Shown here piece after piece: positions 12,206 to 42,700 of a stretch of DNA of 64,000 nt. Each line of letters opens with the position of its first letter. Position 1 is the first letter of the stretch. A program made the translations under genes and the position numbers. Location of the stretch: positions 30,307,352 through 30,371,351 of the forward strand of contig NC_080720.1 of assembly GCF_019097595.1 (NCBI RefSeq), read 5' to 3'. The notes beneath the pieces were generated by a model. It was not told the origin of the DNA. It worked only from the letters and a program-made list of their open reading frames with translations, and made no database searches. This stretch comes from Hemibagrus wyckioides (lineage: Eukaryota; Chordata; Actinopteri; Siluriformes; Bagridae).

Positions 12206-12352
12206 GGGGGGAAGGGGGCGGTGCTTAGTCAGTGGCGTGATGTCTGAAATAAAGTACGTTTGGTGATGTTGTGGGCGGGGTTACTGGAATACGTCACGTA
12301 ATGATGAGAGTCGGCTGAGAGTTACCGCCCTCTCCGCTCTGCACCACGCCCC
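12206..12352 (-). promoter_or_regulatory. ldlr: ldlr promoter with SRE-like element and flanking GC boxes
   Basis: Read on the minus strand, positions 12241-12232 are ATCACGCCAC. This differs at one base from the human LDLR SRE-1 (ATCACCCCAC) and matches the SREBP pattern TCACNCCAC. GC boxes flank it: CCCCGCCCAC at 12280-12271 upstream and a CACCGCCCCCTTCCCC run at 12223-12208 downstream, with a further GGGGGCGTGG at 12353-12344. This repeats the human order Sp1 - SRE - Sp1 just upstream of the first exon, about 230 bp from the ATG, and suggests sterol-repressed transcription through SREBP2. The start site is inferred to lie near 12,120-12,180. Confidence 0.7.
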
Positions 12353-12744
12353 CTTGACAATAACGTGAGGATGAATTAAAAACTGATAAAGGAATGATGC
12401 ACCTATAATAAATCGAGGATATAAATATATATTTGAGTACTTAGGTTTCGTTTAGCAGAACAATAACTATCTGCTTAATCGTTCCCTTGTTAAAGGATAA
12501 TAAGAAAAGTGTGTGTGTGTGTGTGTGTGCAATACATTCTCATTAAATGTTAGGTTTTGTGATTAATCTACCATGACATTGCCATTATCCAAAGAAAACA
12601 ACAATAATAAAATCATTTCCATCCAGATATCATATTCCTGCTCAGTGTTTATTTGGTTCTGAGTATTACATTTGTGTTATCCAGGCATCACTCACTATCC
12701 AGGGAGACACCCACTATTTTTTTTTGCCTACCAGGAAGCAATTA

Positions 12745-12757
12745 GAAGGTTCTAGAA
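12745..12757. promoter_or_regulatory. Heat-shock-element-like motif
   Basis: GAAGGTTCTAGAA at 12745-12757 matches three alternating units of the HSF1 site nGAAnnTTCnnGAAn. It lies 740 bp upstream of the ldlr start codon. Its function is unknown and chance occurrence is possible. Confidence 0.35.
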
Positions 12758-14314
12758 AACCTCCCCCAAAGAAACACCATTCCCATTAGGAGACCGGACC
12801 CAGGTGGGGACCCATCTGGGGAATGGGCGAGACTGAGAGATTGTGATTTTGCTTAATTTGATGTACATCGTCATTTTGTCCTTGTAACATGATGCAAACT
12901 CAATATCTGAAATGTCTGGTGTAAGTAAACGATATTTTTAGCCTTGAAAAGAGATAATAGATATTGTGGCTAAAAAATAATCTAAACATATCGAAGATAA
13001 ATTAATAAAACGCTAATCATTACGGATTGTAATATTAAAACAACGAGTATGGAGTCAGCCTCAGAGTTGAGTAAAAAAAAAAAAAAGGTGTTATTTTACA
13101 AATGACATTTTTTAGACATATGCAAAAAATAAATAAATAAATAAACTCTATAAATCACAGCAATTTTTGCATGTGCCATTTATTTGTATTTTTATTTACA
13201 TTGCAGAGGTGGAAAAATACCTTTTTGGACTCTCAGTCCAGACAACAAGACCAATCACACACCTATGTAAAAATAGTGGTGTGATTAAAGGCCCGATTTT
13301 CACCACACTGTTTGCATCTGAAAATGAATGATTCTTTTTTGCTCAGTCTTTTAAAATGTCCCCAGAAGGGTATAATGATGCTACCGGGGCCATAATTTGC
13401 AAATAAACTGAATTCACCCAGAATGGAAGTGCAAGGTGATCATATTCAGCTGAGTGTTTGTTGCCATGTGGTAATGAATGTAATACAATCCAAACTTTGT
13501 CACACATGTTAATGTTTCATAGATTTTTTTTTATGTTATCGAAAAATCGATTGCATTCACCCCTTCTATTTGCATATGAGGGATAGCCCATGAGCTCATG
13601 CTGCTGTTGGCAGAAGGAGACTGAATGACAAGAGAACATTTAAAGAATGCAGAAAAAGCTGCTGAACCACATAGCACACGAACCCCTCCTCTTACACACA
13701 CTACGCACAAAGACATCCATACAATCACATGTGTGTATGTGGGGCAAGACTTGACCCAGCCTGCCCTTTGGCAATGAGTGTACAAGAGAAGAATGTGTGT
13801 GTTGTATGCAAGTTGTGTGGGAAGTCCAGTGCATGCATTACCCCACATTGTTTAATATGTGATAAGATTGCATTAAAGGTGCAGTTTGTAAAAGGTCCTG
13901 TAAGTATACCTCATAATAACTAATTTATTGTGTACTAAAATTGAATGTATCTGATGTATCTGTCATTTCAGACCCTTTTCCAGCCCTGAAATCAGTTCTA
14001 TTCACTGTAAGAAAAGCTTTTGCTGGGATTAGTAGGGGTAGGATGGGTTTGGGCGAAGAAGAAGAAGAAGAAGAAGAAGAGTTGAAGCTCAATAAGAAAA
14101 GCATTATAGATGCAGTGTGTTAATGTTAATGTTTCCAATCCTGGATCAAGCATACAGTTTACAAGCATACCTTTCACAGCCTTAAGATCTTTATTGTGAT
14201 AGTACAATGGAAGGTTTGAAGGTCTTCATTTTAGAACTTTTCTGGCCTTGAAAATTAGCTCTGCCCACAGCCGGATAAGTTCTGCTCAGAATTTCCTTCA
14301 GAAACCAACTCACC

Positions 14315-14357
<43 letters not shown>

Positions 14358-14746
14358 TGTAGTTTCCATTTAAGAAGCAATGATGTGTACACTGAAATAT
14401 TCTTCGAGGCTCTTTTGGCTTTCCGTCCACTCTCTCAATCCTCACAAGTGTTCCAGCTGGACCTCAGCTCACTCTGGGCAAGTGTTCAAAATACATTCAG
14501 ATAATTTCCTGGAGGTTGCTCCTTCTGCCAAATACAATACAGTGGAAATACATACAAATACACTCGAAGAGAACTTTCCAGAAAGGGTGGAGTATGGATA
14601 TGTGAAAATGTTAAAAGTTTAATTTGAGTTAAACGATTCTTGTTCAAACGATTCGTGTTCAATTTCAGTTTATTTGGCTCATCATTTTGATCATCTTAAG
14701 AGCTCTGTTTATACCCAAAACCCTCCTGGCAGAGCCAACCAGATAT

Positions 14747-15121
14747 ACATCGATCAGGCATAACATTATGACCGCTGACAGGTGAAATGAATAACACTGT
14801 GTATCTCCTCATCATGGCACCTGTTAGTGGGTGGGACATATTAGGCAGCAAGTGAACATTTTGTCCTCAAAGTTGATGTGTTAGAAGCAGGAAAAATGGG
14901 CAAGAGTAAGGATTTGAGTGAGTTTGACGAAGGGCCAAATTGTGATGGATAGACGACCGGATCAGAGCATCTCCAAAACTGCAGCTCTTGTGGGGTGTTC
15001 CTGGTCTGCAGTGGTCAGAATCTATGGAAAGTATCCTTTAAGTCCTGTAAGTTGCGAGGTGGACCCCATGGAGGGAAAAGGGGATACACACAATATTAGG
15101 TCATAATGTTATGCCTGATCT
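14747..15121 (+). mobile_element. Tc1/mariner-like remnant with transposase N-terminus
   Basis: Left end ATCGATCAGGCATAACATT and right end AATGTTATGCCTGATC are inverted copies, the typical TIR pair of this fish Tc1-like family. Inside, 14918-15040 on the plus strand reads [20 protein letters not shown] and then [14 protein letters not shown], a recognisable helix-turn-helix N-terminus of Tc1-type transposases. The catalytic DDE half is missing, so this is a non-autonomous deletion derivative. Related copies lie at 37335, 47285 and 61581. Confidence 0.75.
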
Positions 15122-15629
15122 TATCAAAGAAACAGGACAAAGCAAGAACAGTTCCTGAGAGTTTTTGTCAAGACTGACCTTTTCTGGTGTCTCCACATCC
15201 TTTATGTGCCATCAATAACTGTAGCATATACATTTTGAAGAGACTATAATATTATTATTTTAAAGTGTAGTTCTATCAATTATTATTTTTTGTCAATACA
15301 TATTCTCACCCAGTATTTTAGGCTCAGGATCAATGAATATAAATGAATTTAAACAAACTATGTGAATTAATCAAGTACTGGAACAGGCTTTAGTATTATC
15401 ATGATGAGGCCAAAAACGTAAGGAAGCTGATAAAGGAGTGTTAGTATTGGAATGTGTTCATAGTATGTATCAGACCACACCGCCACCTAGCGGACACTGG
15501 TGTACACTACAGACTGAAATGTTGGTGTCATAGGTTTGACCTCCTATCGTCCATCAAGTCATTATTATGTAGTGCAAGGCATGTCCAGGTACACAGTTAC
15601 AAAGTTCGATTTCTGTGACATTGCAATAT

Positions 15630-16937
15630 TTTATTGTTATTGAGTGTCCACTGAGATTCCACTGACTAACACAATACAGAAACGAGTTCATTCCCAGTGT
15701 AAAGTAATCACACGTGAAGGCAGCACTGAAGAGTTTGAGACCAGCTGAATCAACCACTTGAAGATCTTTTTGTTGTTGTTGTTTAGTCTGGAACGTACAT
15801 CTCTCACGTTTAACAGGTATACACATTAGCGTTTTATCAGAAACTTGTGCTTTCTAAATGTAGAGCAGATCCAATGCACGTAAAATGTGACGCCATAAAA
15901 CTACGATTTGTTGTCGTTGGATTGTTGTCCCTTGATTCACACACCTGTTAAAAGAATTTAATGGAAGAAATGCAGTGTTGCTTTTAGGTGATGATTACTT
16001 TAGTCCAGGCCTAAGATCCCTTAAAATTTAATCTCAGCAGGGAGAAAGAGAAGACAACCCCCAAACATCTACATAACATCACGTTTCTACAAAAGTAAAA
16101 CGTACAGTAAATTCGGCATGCTGTCCACATTCAAACCCGACGCCAGCTTTCATTTGATCTGAAATACGCTCTCATCCAGAGCAAACAAACACGTCAAGAC
16201 TACCAGTGGTGTGTCAGATACATGATTAAAAGAGGGTTGACGTGACATACGGTACATGGAGCTCGATGGTTCTTACACACCATCTTGTCGGCCGTCTTAA
16301 CTCTGAGTTAAAAGTACCTCAAGTTGGGAAAGGGAGCTAAAGACAACAGCTAAGTTGCTAAGCCTATTTTCATGCAGCCGGACGTTACAGGATTGCGCAC
16401 CAAGTGTATGACACGGGGAGGGGGAAGAAATACTAAACGCTAAGAAACAGCGCTACATAAATCACACGCACGGGATCGACGGCTGCCATTAATATACACA
16501 CAGTATACAGTATAACAGTATAACTAATGCAGGATTTCACTGTAAAAACAAATGGATCCACGAAAGGGGGCAGTGTGCTACAAACTGCATCAATATCAAA
16601 GCTCATGCAGTACAGGTTCGAATGAAATGGTCAACAACTGTCTATGTGCATTACTTCTAGCCATGTAACGAGGTGGGGAAAAAACTCTACTTAGCTATGT
16701 ACGAGTGTGTGATTAGCCTGAATTCAATCCAGTCGCTACAATACATGAGAAGGGACAAACTGAAATGTACAGTATTCGATAAGATGAGGAGATCAGTATT
16801 TGATGTGAGAGAAAATAAACTAGTTAGCGATTCTGAAACAAACAGTATTTTTCCATCATATCTATGGAAGAATCTGCGCTTATTTATGTCCCACTTAAGG
16901 CTTTAACAGTTGAAACATTGATTAGTGATTAGTGTCT
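15630..16937 (-). other. smarca4: smarca4 3' UTR, proposed
   Basis: The sequence after the smarca4 stop codon on the minus strand has no interspersed-repeat features. It contains an AATAAA poly(A) signal at 15635-15630 (seen as TTTATT on the plus strand). The distance of about 1.3 kb is reasonable for a terminal UTR, but the exact end is inferred. Confidence 0.45.
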
Positions 16938-35586
<18,649 letters not shown>

Positions 35587-36084
35587 CCCTCTGCTTCCTC
35601 CTGCATGTCAAAGAAAAATATGATTTATTATATAAATGTGTATAAATCATCACAGTTCCATTGAGAAAAAAATTACTGAACTTAATTATCTTGTTTCCAT
35701 GATCTTACAGAAATTTGTGCGGTGTAACGTCTTGTTGGACATGTCACTTTTGGGAATATTCCAAATATTTCACAGGGGTGGATGTGTTTAGATAGCATAC
35801 TACTGTCATATTAATATCACTGATGTGTTGAAAATGGTCCACCCAAATAATATACGAACGTTACTTATTGATGTATGGAGAATATAAATATCAGTGAACA
35901 ACTGCACCCGAAATTTATGATTACGTGATTAATGGCCAATGCATGAACAAGCAACGCAAGGTAGATGTACCTCATAAACTGACAATTCAGTGTATACATA
36001 TTAAATATTAATAAGAACAAAAATGCAGCCCTGCCTTCTCATAACACCAGGGTTCCTGGTCCGACTCTGTGCTGTGCAGAGTTT

Positions 36085-36342
36085 TGTATGATCTCCCTGT
36101 GTCTGTGTGGATTTCTTCTGGGTTCTCCAGTTTCCTCACAAACACATGGCAGTAGGTGGGCGGGTTATAATAAATTGCCCCTTGATCAAAATATGTGTGT
36201 TGGGTGCCCTGTGTTAGACTGCCATCACATTCAGGGTGTTTCCCTGTCTTGTGCCCAGACTTTGGATTCACAGTGACCATGAATAGGATAAATTATTACT
36301 GGATATGAATGAATGAATGAATGAATGAATGAATGAATGAAA
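36085..36342 (+). mobile_element. L2-like LINE 3' end with GAAT tail
   Basis: Contains the recognisable series CCCTGTGTCTGTGTGGATTT, TCTCCAGTTTCCTCACAAAC, TAATAAATTGCCCC and GGTGCCCTGTGTTAGACTGC, then a (TGAA)n tail at 36306-36341. This is the 3'-terminal segment of L2-clade LINEs (or SINEs sharing that tail), 5'-truncated as usual. It lies in the proposed smarca4 intron 1, antisense to the gene. Confidence 0.7.
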
Positions 36343-36436
36343 ATATTAATTAAACGCATAGGCCTGTGTAGATGAAAACAAAAGAATGCCAATGAAACAA
36401 AAGCCCATGCGATGCAATTGCAATTAACGTGCGACA

Positions 36437-36510
36437 TCAGGTGATGATGATAATGATAATGATGATAATGATAATGATGGTGATGATGATGGTGATGATG
36501 ATGATGATGC
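36437..36510. repeat. GAT/GATAAT trinucleotide repeat
   Basis: Imperfect (GAT)n with AAT interruptions, about 24 units, about 100 bp beyond the LINE tail. Confidence 0.9.
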
Positions 36511-36823
36511 AGCTGGATGAGATTCAGGTTGAAAAGCGTGGGATGTTTGCAGCTGGATGGATAAAAACCCGACGCGAGCATAAGCTGATATGCAATGCAT
36601 AACGCAGATCACTGATCATACACCTCGAATCGGGTTCATACCGAGCAAGATCACGGAAACCTAGCCTGCTGAAGAAGATCAGGGTTTTAACGGAGAAAAT
36701 GTCTTCCACCTTGTCCTTTCTCGGCTCGGCATAAAATGGCCAAACAAGAAGACAGCAGCTTTGTCGTTCTGTTCGTACAGAAAGAAGGGGCATGTATATT
36801 CATGTAAAATAGGCCAGACTTAC

Positions 36824-36960
36824 CGGCGAAATCCTAAGTGCAAGTTTAAGCGCAGTCGAGCTCTGGCTGTTGCATGGCTCAAGCAGATGACTGGTTTCGC
36901 TGTAATTACCGGAAAGCTTCCTAAGCAGTGATGAGCGATTCGCGGGCGAATCGACTCCTT
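36824..36960 (-). other. smarca4: smarca4 non-coding first exon, proposed, with promoter just upstream
   Basis: On the minus strand a strong donor (CCG then GTAAGT) occurs at 36823-36818, 1.2 kb upstream of the ATG exon. The sequence above it is CpG-richer than its surroundings and contains a palindrome. A non-coding exon 1 ending at 36824 would fit the usual SMARCA4 layout. The 5' limit is a guess. Confidence 0.45.
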
Positions 36961-37334
36961 TATGAACGACTCTTTTCGCCGAGTCGGTTCGGTTTGCACG
37001 CACAACATCTACCTGCATAATTAATAATGTTAAAAAAAAATAAAAAATAATGAATTGTCTTGTTTTTATGTTACTACTCAATACAGAGCTAAGATGTCGA
37101 ATAAAGTTTACTTGTACAGTTTATTAATAATCACGTTTACTATAATTTGTTTCATTAAAACGATTGTTTTTAATGCGAATGGATTATAAATATATAAACC
37201 AGTGGAAAAATCATCATTTTCAATAATTAGGTACAAAAAAGGTTGATTTATCTAGACGTGTTTATTGCTTGTTTTAAGATTAGCACAATTCAGACAATTA
37301 ACACAATTTCACTATTATTTTTTAAACAGGAGAT

Positions 37335-37735
37335 ATACACCAATCAGGCATAACATTATGACCACCTGCCTAATATTGTGTTGGTCCCACTTTTGCTGCC
37401 AAAACAGCCCTGACCTGTCGAGGCATGGACTCTACTAGATCCCTGAAGGTGTGCTGTGGTATCTGGTACCAAGATGTTAGCAAGAGATCAGGACTTAAAG
37501 GATGCTTTTGATAGATAGTGACCACTGCAGACCGGGAACACCCCTGCCCTTCGTCAAACTCGCACAAATCCTTACACTTACCAATTTTTTCTGCTTGTAA
37601 CACATCAACTTTGAGGACAAAATGTTCTCTTGCTGCCTAATATATCCCACCCACTAACAGGTGCCATGATGAGGAGATCATCAGTGTTATTCACTTCACT
37701 TGTCACTACTCATAATGTTATGCCTGGTGGGTGTA
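37335..37735 (-). mobile_element. Tc1/mariner-like remnant
   Basis: The left end ACCAATCAGGCATAACATTA and the right end ATAATGTTATGCCTGGTGGG are inverted copies of the family TIR, bordered by TA. The minus strand still reads [16 protein letters not shown] and [14 protein letters not shown], pieces of the helix-turn-helix of a Tc1 transposase, fused out of order by an internal deletion. It cannot encode an active enzyme. Confidence 0.75.
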
Positions 37736-38742
37736 TTTTCAATTTTCAAGAAACTGGTTCAAACCATTTGAAAAACATTTATTAATCCTTTATTTAAAGT
37801 GTATAAATGTTTGTGTAAACCAACCTGAATTATACATTTTTCTAGGTTTACACACATTTAAAAAAACACTGATATCCTTCATCCTTTTGTGCTTACATTG
37901 ATGAAGGACAAACACCCATAAAATACAAAGTGTGCATATGGCACATATGATTTGCATTTGGTGACACCCACAAAACTCTATTAAAGTGACTGAGTAGTAA
38001 ACACCAAAAAACACTACTCCATGGTAGAAGTGGAAGCTATTTTGACACAGGTCCCAATAAATAAATAAATAAATCACACCTTATGCGTGGCCACACTTTA
38101 TTATCTTGTTCCCTTGTGTTGCATGTCCACAATTTAATTAGCTCATTCCCATGAGGAGATAATCTCATTCTCACATCTTACTTAGTTACGGCCATAGATT
38201 TTTAAACAAATCATGGATGTAACTAGCAGGGGTTCCATACAATTTAGCACACCACAATTTCCATACCTGTGCATCAGAGCAAATATTTTAGATTCTCTTT
38301 TTTCCCCTTTCTGTCTGTCTGTCTTTCTTTCTTTCTCTCTCTTTTTTGTTTTATAAATGAGGGCTACAAAGAAAGAAACAGATACAGAGCAGCCAGTTTA
38401 TCAGATACACCTACCATATAAGTACAATTACTGAATCTAGGTTAACTAATTCAGCTGGGTTTGAAAGAATGACACACTAGCCTACATGTTCCTAACTGCA
38501 GTTGTAGAGTACAGGGAAGTCCTTTACACTTTTAGTGTTTTCTGAGCTCTAATCCAGATTACCTAGAATAGATTACATTACAGATTATGTAAAATGCATA
38601 AGTTTCATCCACAAACCCATGCAATCTATTTTTACAAGGTTTCAAGTAACAGTAAGACGTTTTTTCAGCAAGTAGGATTCCTGAAAATAGCATGAAGATT
38701 TTTACTCATGACATACTTAATTATATCATTTGAGCAGCAGTA

Positions 38743-39195
38743 ATACACTACATAGCCAAAGGTTTCTGGACACTTTGGCATCACAACCACCTTTTTGTTG
38801 TTACAATAGCTTTCACTCTTCTGGAAAGGTTTTCCACTAGATTTTGGAACATGGCTGTGGGAATTTGTTCATTCAGCCTCAACAGCATCATTGAGGTCAG
38901 GCAATGAGATTTCGGTTGTAGAGGCCTGGGGAATAGTTCTAGGAATTCAGTTCATTTCAAAGGTGTTCAGCGGGGTTGAGGCCAGGGCTCTGAGCAGGTC
39001 ACTCCAGTTCTTCCACTGCAGCCATTGCAAACCACACGGTACTTGTTTGAGCCTTGTATTTGGAGCAAAGGGAAAATTTAATACTACAGCATACAAAGTG
39101 ATCCTATACAATTGTCTGCTATCAACTAGTTCATGGAAAGGTGAGATATGAGTGTGATGGTCAAGCGTCCACAAACATTTTGTCGTATAGTGTAT
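38743..39195. mobile_element. Non-autonomous TIR element (MITE), 453 bp
   Basis: The left end ATACACTACATAGCCAAAGG and the right end CATTTTGTCGTATAGTGTAT are inverted and diverged copies, with TA at the borders. The interior is non-coding and similar in kind to the abundant fish TIR elements with a gccaaa...ggaca end. About 24 bp of each end pair up with a few mismatches. Confidence 0.7.
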
Positions 39196-39718
39196 CATTA
39201 AAAAACGAATATGAAGAACCTCCTGTTGGACATGTGACTTATGAATCATTTTAGGTTTATGAATAGGTTTTTTAATAATGTTCGAAGTGAACATTCACAT
39301 AGGCTGTTGTGACAATTGTGTTTATGTGTTTGAAATGGCTTTGGTCTTTAAAACCTCCTTTTTTTACATTTATAATTGTAAATATGGATCAAGAGATGGT
39401 TTTTTGGCTAAGTAGCATTAGGTTATCTGGGTTAGTATTAAGCTCTTTATTTTTTTTTTATAAGGTTTATGTTAATTTTTTTTGCTGTTTCTGGGTGGCT
39501 GTAGTTTGGTGAGGGGCCGTAGTTTGGTGAGGGTCAGTGAACAAACCCTATAGTTTATTTCGCCTCCGAACCAGAAGGGGTCAGTGTTGTATTTGCTTTC
39601 TCTGGGCGCTGTCTTAGTAAACACAACAGAGTTCCGGTGAATATCAAATTTCTGCCTCTTCGCCTGGTAACCGATGAATTTCGTCGATAACTTAAACAAA
39701 TGGACGAGTAGGGTGGAT

Positions 39719-42700
39719 ATGGTAAGTGAACATGTTTTGCAACTGCCTAAACGATCGAATAGCATTTATTTCTGTAAGCGATAATGTCTTGGTCAGAAAG
39801 AATTCCCGTGTCGAGTTAGCGCTCGTTTTGCAAAGCTAGCCATCTTAGCCAGCCATCCGTTCGCTAGCGTGGATTGTGCACGAGCGAGTTTTTTTTTTCC
39901 CTTCACCCACCCGTTTTCTGACTATATCCCACCTCCTTTGATATGATTGGTTATTCCAGTCCCAGCCACTATTTCGCGATTGGCTGGTAGTCGATACACA
40001 CGGTCGATCCACCAATGGGACGGATGTTTGTGCCCATATAATACAGATCAATCTAGCGTAGGAGGCGGAATTTGTTCGGAATACGAGTGGGAGAGAGAAA
40101 AAGAAAAGGCTTCTCACGCAAATTCTCATTTGGTTGAATGGAAACAGCTAATATGTAGGCAGACAATTGAAGTCGGTTTGCGAAAAATAAAGTTCGTCGA
40201 ATTAGCGTTAAAAATAAAAAAAGGAAGACGAGTCGATTTTGCAGTATTTTGTCTCCGCGGCGGTGCCCCGAATCCGCGCAGCTGCACAAAATGTCCGTTT
40301 TTGTGTAGCTCGCGACGTTAGCTGGAGAGTTAGCCCCCCCTGGCTAACGCGGTTAGAGCAATGATGATTCCCACCTCTTGTTTTTAGGACTACGGGAACA
40401 AACTGAACCAGGCTCTCTCCTCTAGCACTAAATTTCTGCCCACAGCAGGACTGCGCGGTGCTGGGCCGTTTCAGCACTACGGCCGGCCCCTGGGCCACGG
40501 CGTGAAAGTCAAAGAGGAAGACGAGAGTGTGGAGGATTTCTTCCATTTCGGTGAGTCGCTGCGGGTTCAATGATCCCGGCTTCTGCGTAATTTGCATAGC
40601 TTTCAGTCTGAGCTGCATGAAAGCACATGGATGTGAAGATGACAAAACAGCTCTTTATAACAAGATGCATTTATTACATCAGGGTTGCAAACTTTCCCGT
40701 GAACTGGAATCTCCGCTCCAGCGGCCAAGCGATCGACTCATGAGTCGATTCAAACGATTCACATCATTTGTTCGCAGCTTGTTTAGAGCGCTGAATTCGA
40801 CACAGTCCAACTTTTAATTTTTTACGCTTCCTTGTTAATCTATTAAATATAAATTACTATCCTTTTTTTTGCTAGGGCCACCCACAATTCTTTACATTCT
40901 TTAGACAGATTTTTTCACCAATCTGTGTAATTTATCCCCTGAGTATTTAATCTCTATTTACAATCGAGATTTGAATCAAAGAGAGCGTCGCCATTCCTCC
41001 TGATTCGCTTTGACCAATCAGAGTAGAGGCGGTGTGCACGTGACCTCACGCACGTATCTGAAGCACTGCGACTCGACAGAAGTTTTACAAAATAAACACA
41101 AGCATCATGTGGGACTCTTAAGAGCTAAAAAAAAAATAAACTAAAACACGCTGAACAAGTCGTCAAAGACTCATTTTAGGCTCAGATATGCATTATGATC
41201 TTTGGCGAATTTGGTTTTTCAATGGAATAGCATTTTATCAGAATAGAAAACAGTAGAAAAAAGAACAATTCCCCTTAGAAATAAGTCCCCTTTGGTCATG
41301 GCACCACAAACTGAACTTTGAAGCATTTATAAAATAGTAAAAGAAACCGTGATACCGTAGTCATGAAGGAAACAGTAACTTGCTTTTATTACTTGTGGTT
41401 AAAGACGAGATTTTAAAACAAAGGATCTTGAGGGTAGAACAAACAGAGGTATTCATTGATTGGTGGTCGGTGGATCAGCGAACGGTCATTGGGAACAATG
41501 GTGATCCCAGATTGGTCAACACAGTCAGGCATTACACATTAAGTGAGTCGAGTGAACCTGTTTTCTCAACTCGTCTATCAGCTGTGACGTGAGAGTCGGG
41601 TTCAAGACGATCACTAACGTTTGCTTAAAACTGCCAGGTTTTTAATAAAAATGGTAGTCAGTCTAAAATCTTGCCAAAGCTAGAGACAAACTTTCTAAGA
41701 TGGCAGCACTGGGAACAAAATTTTCCTTAACAAATGTTTAATGAAATTGAAAAATCTCAGCCAATATTAAGTTCTCGTGAACTGATTAAGAATTAAGTGA
41801 ATGTGTGAAATTGATGTGTGGGTTCAGTGAGCCATACATTTTGTGTTTTTAGGAAGACTTAAGATGAAGATTTTCACCCACAAGTGGATCTAAGCTGCTT
41901 ACAGCACAACAACTAATCATTCAAGCCTTTCTAACTATAGCTTTTATACTTTTACCACCTTGGAGGACATGTTTATAGCGCCCGAATACGATTTTCTTAC
42001 TAAATAGCAGTTATGTTGGCTCAGGATTGTGCTTATTGCAGTACAAACGCAACAAGAAATCAGTAATTCCCATTCCAGACAAGCCATTATTTACAGAAAG
42101 CTGCGAGGAAAATGAACCTACCACGATTAGATTAGTGCTATAGTTATTTAAAAGTATAAATATAAAAGTTTCCTAAAATCATAATTAAGAATTCTGACAC
42201 TGAGCGTAAATTTGCAAGCTATAAAGTTGAATTAGTGTTAAATGTTTGTTCATTGATCACAGTGTCAGTGCATGCATACAGATTGGAGGGGTATGTATGA
42301 AAGATGGGAGCCATGAAACACTTGAACTAACAAAATTGTCTGAAAGTAATGCTTTTCTGCCCATTTTCACAAATTAAAACTAAAAATTATGCATTTTGGA
42401 CCCATTACAGTGAAGTATAATTACTCGTCTTATCTCATCATTGAAGTTAGATTTGAGGCATGGTAGGATCAGAGGATTGTAAAGTTTAATGCATTAGCTG
42501 TGACACATTTGGTCCCAGAGATATAGGCACTCAAAACGTTTACAGTCCATAATGTTTCCTGTATTGAATAACATTGATAATATTGATGGTGGTTTCATGA
42601 AACGATGATGTTAGACAACAGAAAAAAATCAATGTTAGCTGGCACGAAAAACGAATTTCAGTTGCTTACTATTTGTTTTGTTATCTTTTATAGCTCAACA

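Larger units (their letters stand above)
12360..15550. other. Intergenic spacer between ldlr and smarca4
   Basis: No supported gene. It contains a GT run (12511-12530), a perfect three-unit heat-shock-like element (12745-12757), a GAA run (14055-14078), a pyrimidine CT run (14313-14353) and a Tc1 remnant (14747-15121). The remaining open frames are short and not protein-like. Confidence 0.7.
36961..39600. other. Spacer between smarca4 and the zinc-finger gene (opposite outward transcription)
   Basis: smarca4 leaves to the left and the zinc-finger gene to the right, so this 2.6-kb spacer separates two divergent promoters. It contains TIR elements at 37335-37735 and 38743-39195 and a CTTT-rich tract (38300-38345). 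I see no further gene. Confidence 0.65.

Noticed and set aside
39700..39712. ATG at 39700 as start of the zinc-finger gene
   Set aside because: It runs into a TAG stop after three codons, so it could only be a tiny upstream frame.
40208..40645. 145-codon minus-strand frame opposite zinc-finger exon 2
   Set aside because: It is the antisense shadow of a conserved-looking coding exon and shows no domain.
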